Shown here: positions 60,364 through 64,000 of the stretch, piece after piece | How the letters are laid out: each line of letters starts with the position of its first letter | Numbering within the stretch: position 1 is the stretch's first letter | Assembly (NCBI RefSeq): GCF_000332155.1 | Contig: NZ_KB235904.1 | Coordinates: 106,648 to 170,647 of the forward strand | Direction: 5' to 3' | Source: Kamptonema formosum PCC 6407 | Lineage (GTDB): Bacteria; Cyanobacteriota; Cyanobacteriia; Cyanobacteriales; Microcoleaceae | DNA: 64,000 nt | Translations under genes and position numbers: made by a program | The notes under the pieces: model-generated | The model's input: the letters and a program-made list of their open reading frames with translations, nothing else | Told to the model about the DNA's origin: nothing | Databases searched by the model: none

Positions 60364-63300
60364 TCATGAGGGATTGGGCAAGGGATCTGGTACATTGTCA
60401 TCGCAGAATTGAGTTGGTCGTTGGTCATCGCTGAGGGCATTTTCTGTGGGAGTGTCATCTTTTTTCGCACACAGTAAAGTTTGTACCCAAGGGTCATTTC
60501 GACCTACTTCTCTGAAAAATTCATCAGAGTTAGTCTGTGTGGTAGGAGTGGTGAAAAGTTGCGTAAATAAGTCTGGTGATTGAGACAAAAGACCGACATC
60601 ATAACCCCAAAGGCGGTTTGGCGCTACGAACGTCGGGACTTTCCCTTGGGCGTTTTGAATTTTATAATTACCGGGGTAGCCAAAGATACTCGGTGATGTA
60701 GCAGTAGGGTTCAAAACAGCAGTGTAAGGTGCGGTGGAATAGGCACTGCGGCTTAACTGAATGAAGGAACCCAGGATATTTGTATCTGTGGTAGATGGAA
60801 TATTTCCACCGGGACCATCAGGATTCCAGTTTTCGAGGAAACGGGTCAAGTTTTGCATCCCTCCATTCGAGTCACCGTTGGGACGAGAGGGAATGTCTCC
60901 GGCTCCGACAACTAGATTAAATGTTGTGTTCTGAGCTCGTGAGAGCCACCTTGTATTATTGGTAGTTGTTAGAGGGCCTGAATTGCCGGGGTCGCCAGTT
61001 TGTGATACGTGAATTTGTAAGACTGGAGCTAATAGTGGCTGCATAGTTCCAGTGGGCGCGTTTTCGTAAAAGAGACGATCTGTTGCAGTTGCAGTGTAGG
61101 TAGCGACTGTGCTTGGAAGAGTAGTAGAAGTAGTAGTCTTAAATCTAAGACCATTATTATTGGTAGCCGGATCGGGTACCACAGTCTGAGTTGTATTCGC
61201 ATTCGAGTTAACTCCAAATGCTTCTATATTTCCACTTAGGATTCCTATGGGAATCGGAAGAGGAGGGGTGCTGCCATCGAATAACAGTTGATTATTAGCT
61301 GGATTTCGTCGAAAAGCTACGCGACGGGGATAATGTTGAAGTCTTTGCTGAAGTGGTACATCCGCTGGAGTAGTAGTACCGGCAGGTATAGCCGTCGTAC
61401 CTGAACCTGAATCAACAACATTGCGCGGTTGACCTATTACATCGCTTGCCTTCACAGGGGTACCAGTTGCATTAATCTGCCAATCATTCGGCCCGCAAGC
61501 TGAAACAGGCAATTTCAAGCACATTTCCATCACATATTCTGGAAATGCTCCCCGCCGTTGAACTGGCGTGACGAAGTTGTTGAAATAAGAGCTGTCCTGA
61601 GCATTCCCACTGTTGTTTGCGTAGTCGCTATCTGGTGGTGCAACGTTACCGTTAATATTGAATGTTGCACCGCTACTCAGACCGTTGGTGACAAAGTTGT
61701 TGTTATAAAAACCATTGAGCAACCTAGCTGCTTTGGCTGTGATTGCTGTCTCTGCGCCAGCGATCGTACCATCTCCATCTGAGTCATAGCCAGTTACAGC
61801 CGCACCAGCATTATTTCTCAGGTCAAAGTCTCCCTCATTGCGGAAACCAGGGCGGAAATTCGGAGAAAGGACTGTCACAGAATCCGCCAACACTGTTGCA
61901 GCTCGCCAAGTGTCCCCGGTAGTGCAATTAGGAAGCCGGGGATCTCCTGGCCGACAAGCAAAGTTGGGATTAAGAGGTAAAGCACGGTCGTAGAAGTTGC
62001 CCCACGCAGGCTGAGTTAACGCAGTGTTAAACTCTTGTTGACTGTGTTCGTTAAAGTTGCCTTGAACGTAAACTGGCAAGTTAGAAACCAAGGTCAGTCC
62101 CTTTTCTTTCACCACATCCGATATATCTGTCGGGGCTGTAGCATTTTGACCAGTAGCACCGGCATTCCGAGCCAGGTATCTGCCATTAATTAGCATAATC
62201 CCGTGAGGGCGGCGGGTGGGGTCAAGTATAGAGTCAGTGCGACTAACGATCCCACTTTGAACTGCATCAATTCCGTAGGGAATTACGGTAGTGTTACTGG
62301 CATCTGCTGTGCGATCGCTCCTATCGGGCGCTGCATCATCACGGCTGGCATAAATAATGCCGCTATTTGGCAATAAATACTCTGGATCTGGCCCTTTAAT
62401 CCCACTTGCCAAGGGGATAGTTGTATTTCGCAGCACATTTAGGTCAATTTGAGTAACCCGAATTTCCAGGGGCATCCGTTCTTCCAAGGCTAGGTCATAG
62501 TTGCCACTATTAAAAGTTGTACCAGGGGGGTTCAGGGTAAATGTTTCATCTACGGTGGTGGTTGCTGGATCGTCACGATCTACAGCCTTGATTTCTCTGG
62601 CATTTAGCAGCGCCACTTCCTTAATCGCACCGTTGGGAATAAAAGTTGTTGAAGGCGTAACCGCAGTGAAACCGGCAGTTCCCAAAATCCCAAAGGCGCA
62701 CAGTGTAGAGTCGATAGCAGCTTGTTCTGCCAAGTTACGATCCGTTTCATCTTTCATCAACGCCGTTCTTAACTGCTCGTTGACGAATCGACCATCAGGA
62801 AAGACCATATTCGCCTGATCGTAAAGTTCCGAGGGAGTACCCACAAGCAAGCCATTTCCACCAGGGATCGCTGCCGTAGCCGGTCTGTCAGTAATAGGAG
62901 GGGCTGTGTAAACTATGCCGTTATTGGTGTAGGAGTCACCAGCATTCCTTGTCGAAGGAGCAGCGGGGGGTAAATAGGTTGGCTGTGCCCAGCCGCTGAC
63001 ATCATCAAGAGGATCGGCGTTTCGAGCCGTTGTGCTGTTAGTGGGGTCGTAGTAGCTGCTAATGCACGCAATGGGAGCTTGGCTCTTCTTTAAATATACG
63101 TCGGAATCAAAATCTGGTTGGTCGTAGTAATCTTGGGCATAGTGATATACTGCTGTTGCCCGCATCCGTAGGTCGCCTTTGGCATACTTGGGAGTACTAG
63201 GATCAATGGTAGGAGTAACTGGAGCTGGTAATGTTGCTGGTAGAGTCTCCCAGTTTGTGGTGGTGACAATCGGAGCCCCTGTTGAATCATTTTTGAATAC

Positions 63301-64000
63301 TTGAGAACCCGCCGCAGGTGACATTGGCATACTATCTGGCCACACCACTGTGTAAGCTTCATTCGCAGCAGTTGCCGGATCGTCATAAGGCTTGACCCCG
63401 CCTGTTGTTGCATCAAGTAGGGGTGGCGGTAGAAAAGAATTTTTTCTCTCATAAACCCCTGCACCAGTAATTACGCGCAAACCACCGATCGCACTTAAAG
63501 GATTTTCTGGTTTTTGGGCTGCTGCTTTTTCCCAGTAGTCACCGCGATCGCTAATCCCCACAGCCGCAAGTATCTGCTTTTGGCTAGTGCGAGTCCGCTG
63601 GCTACCATCGTCTGACCAAGTACCCCCAGCAACTTCCTGTGCTGTTTTCCCACCGACAAACTTAGTGCCATTCCACCATTTGAGGGGTAAGTTATTCCCA
63701 GCAATGATGCGATCTCCCATAAAATCTTCTGTTTTCGGTTTTGAGCCTCCTGTTGGGTTAGGATTTTGAGCTCTTAAGCGATCGACGTTGATGGTTAGAC
63801 CTGTAGGGCCTATCGCTTGGGCAATAGTCGTGTCAGCATTCACATCTGTAGGAAGAGACCAGGCTTGGATGGGTCTGAGTGTATCCCCTGTTCCCTCGAT
63901 TACCGTACCAGGAATAGTTTCGCCCGTTAAGCTCACTTCGGCAAACGGAACTTTCCGCGTCAAGCTTTCAAAGTAAGTCTGTAATGCTTGAGCGCGGTCT
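60364..64000 (-). CDS. hpsA: Hormogonium polysaccharide biosynthesis protein HpsA (5' end beyond window)
   Basis: The frame is open to the right edge (it reads DRAQALQTYFESLTRKVPFA at the boundary), so at least 1212 residues are present and the N-terminus is missing. The sequence is extracellular-looking, rich in N, T, D and P, with Asn-Gly-Arg and cysteine pairs (CAFGILGTAG, NFACRPGDPRLPNCTTGD, MCLKLPVSACGPND) and a VPVYVQGNFNE-like segment (NLPVYVQGNFNEHSQQEFNT) typical of HpsA. HpsA is required with the pseudopilins for the secreted polysaccharide that supports gliding. It lies first in the operon hpsA-hpsB-hpsC. Confidence 0.87.
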   Translation of the reverse strand, partial: DRAQALQTYFESLTRKVPFAEVSLTGETIPGTVIEGTGDTLRPIQAWSLPTDVNADTTIAQAIGPTGLTINVDRLRAQNPNPTGGSKPKTEDFMGDRIIAGNNLPLKWWNGTKFVGGKTAQEVAGGTWSDDGSQRTRTSQKQILAAVGISDRGDYWEKAAAQKPENPLSAIGGLRVITGAGVYERKNSFLPPPLLDATTGGVKPYDDPATAANEAYTVVWPDSMPMSPAAGSQVFKNDSTGAPIVTTTNWETLPATLPAPVTPTIDPSTPKYAKGDLRMRATAVYHYAQDYYDQPDFDSDVYLKKSQAPIACISSYYDPTNSTTARNADPLDDVSGWAQPTYLPPAAPSTRNAGDSYTNNGIVYTAPPITDRPATAAIPGGNGLLVGTPSELYDQANMVFPDGRFVNEQLRTALMKDETDRNLAEQAAIDSTLCAFGILGTAGFTAVTPSTTFIPNGAIKEVALLNAREIKAVDRDDPATTTVDETFTLNPPGTTFNSGNYDLALEERMPLEIRVTQIDLNVLRNTTIPLASGIKGPDPEYLLPNSGIIYASRDDAAPDRSDRTADASNTTVIPYGIDAVQSGIVSRTDSILDPTRRPHGIMLINGRYLARNAGATGQNATAPTDISDVVKEKGLTLVSNLPVYVQGNFNEHSQQEFNTALTQPAWGNFYDRALPLNPNFACRPGDPRLPNCTTGDTWRAATVLADSVTVLSPNFRPGFRNEGDFDLRNNAGAAVTGYDSDGDGTIAGAETAITAKAARLLNGFYNNNFVTNGLSSGATFNINGNVAPPDSDYANNSGNAQDSSYFNNFVTPVQRRGAFPEYVMEMCLKLPVSACGPNDWQINATGTPVKASDVIGQPRNVVDSGSGTTAIPAGTTTPADVPLQQRLQHYPRRVAFRRNPANNQLLFDGSTPPLPIPIGILSGNIEAFGVNSNANTTQTVVPDPATNNNGLRFKTTTSTTLPSTVATYTATATDRLFYENAPTGTMQPLLAPVLQIHVSQTGDPGNSGPLTTTNNTRWLSRAQNTTFNLVVGAGDIPSRPNGDSNGGMQNLTRFLENWNPDGPGGNIPSTTDTNILGSFIQLSRSAYSTAPYTAVLNPTATSPSIFGYPGNYKIQNAQGKVPTFVAPNRLWGYDVGLLSQSPDLFTQLFTTPTTQTNSDEFFREVGRNDPWVQTLLCAKKDDTPTENALSDDQRPTQFCDDNVPDPLPNPS

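Noticed and set aside
1-64000. tRNA, rRNA or riboswitch genes
   Set aside because: No cloverleaf or B-box like sequence, rRNA segment, or cobalamin/TPP-type consensus was recognised by eye in the gaps; a covariance-model scan would be needed to exclude degenerate cases.

Overview
The window comes from a cyanobacterium, most likely a filamentous one that forms motile hormogonia. Seen directly: dense HIP1 octamers (GCGATCGC), NtcA, NdhN, two CP43-like chlorophyll-binding proteins, a cyanobacterial Fur, an SLH-domain porin, and the HpsA/HpsB/HpsC hormogonium polysaccharide genes. Many intergenic gaps hold short tandem repeats (GGGGCTA, GAAGGAA, AGGGGAGC, TTAGCAA types) and long hairpin elements, as in Oscillatoria/Microcoleus-like genomes. 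The exact taxon is inference. No rRNA, tRNA or CRISPR array was recognised.

Layout. 0-10 kb: a truncated Uma2-type nuclease tail; a DUF433/DUF5615 toxin-antitoxin pair whose toxin carries an in-frame TGA; an HNH nuclease; a DHH phosphoesterase; an NB-ARC (STAND) ATPase; glmS; a retron-type reverse transcriptase followed by an Anbu-type proteasome-like peptidase. 10-24 kb: an AbrB-family permease, D-glycerate 3-kinase, a CobT-like protein, DUF2232, a universal stress protein, a Crp-family regulator with a divergent ribbon-helix-helix mini-gene, a 1548-residue Hsp70-like protein with a long acidic repeat region, a sugar transferase and pgsA. 24-40 kb: a Ser/Thr kinase with ten TPRs, a CSP41-like SDR, a 14-repeat LRR protein, chrA, dnaG, ispG, a second DHH protein, bioF and two glycosyltransferases.

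40-48.5 kb reads as an iron and oxidative-stress block: an SLH/OprB porin, a thioredoxin-like ferredoxin with its Asr1405/Asl0597 partner, Dps, an IsiA-like protein, a CP43-PsaL fusion, a cysteine-rich membrane mini-protein and a FurA-like regulator. A palindrome overlaps the predicted -10 of the isiA-like gene, as expected for iron repression. 48.5-57.5 kb: ndhN, cdsA, hisB, fabI, ntcA, a DUF3084 coiled-coil protein, an ISAs1-family insertion sequence in two frames, and a YqgF-like nuclease. 57.5-64 kb: hpsA-hpsB-hpsC plus a third pseudopilin on the minus strand; hpsA runs off the right edge.

Most notable: (1) the tandem repeats that fill intergenic gaps also sit in frame inside three unrelated genes (glmS, the cobT-like gene, the Hsp70-like gene), and two of these encode nearly the same peptide; (2) a retron-hallmark reverse transcriptase next to an Anbu peptidase; (3) the iron-stress block with an uncharacterised cysteine-rich protein; (4) several families of MITE-like palindromes, one of them in two copies with a partial third copy beside the IS.
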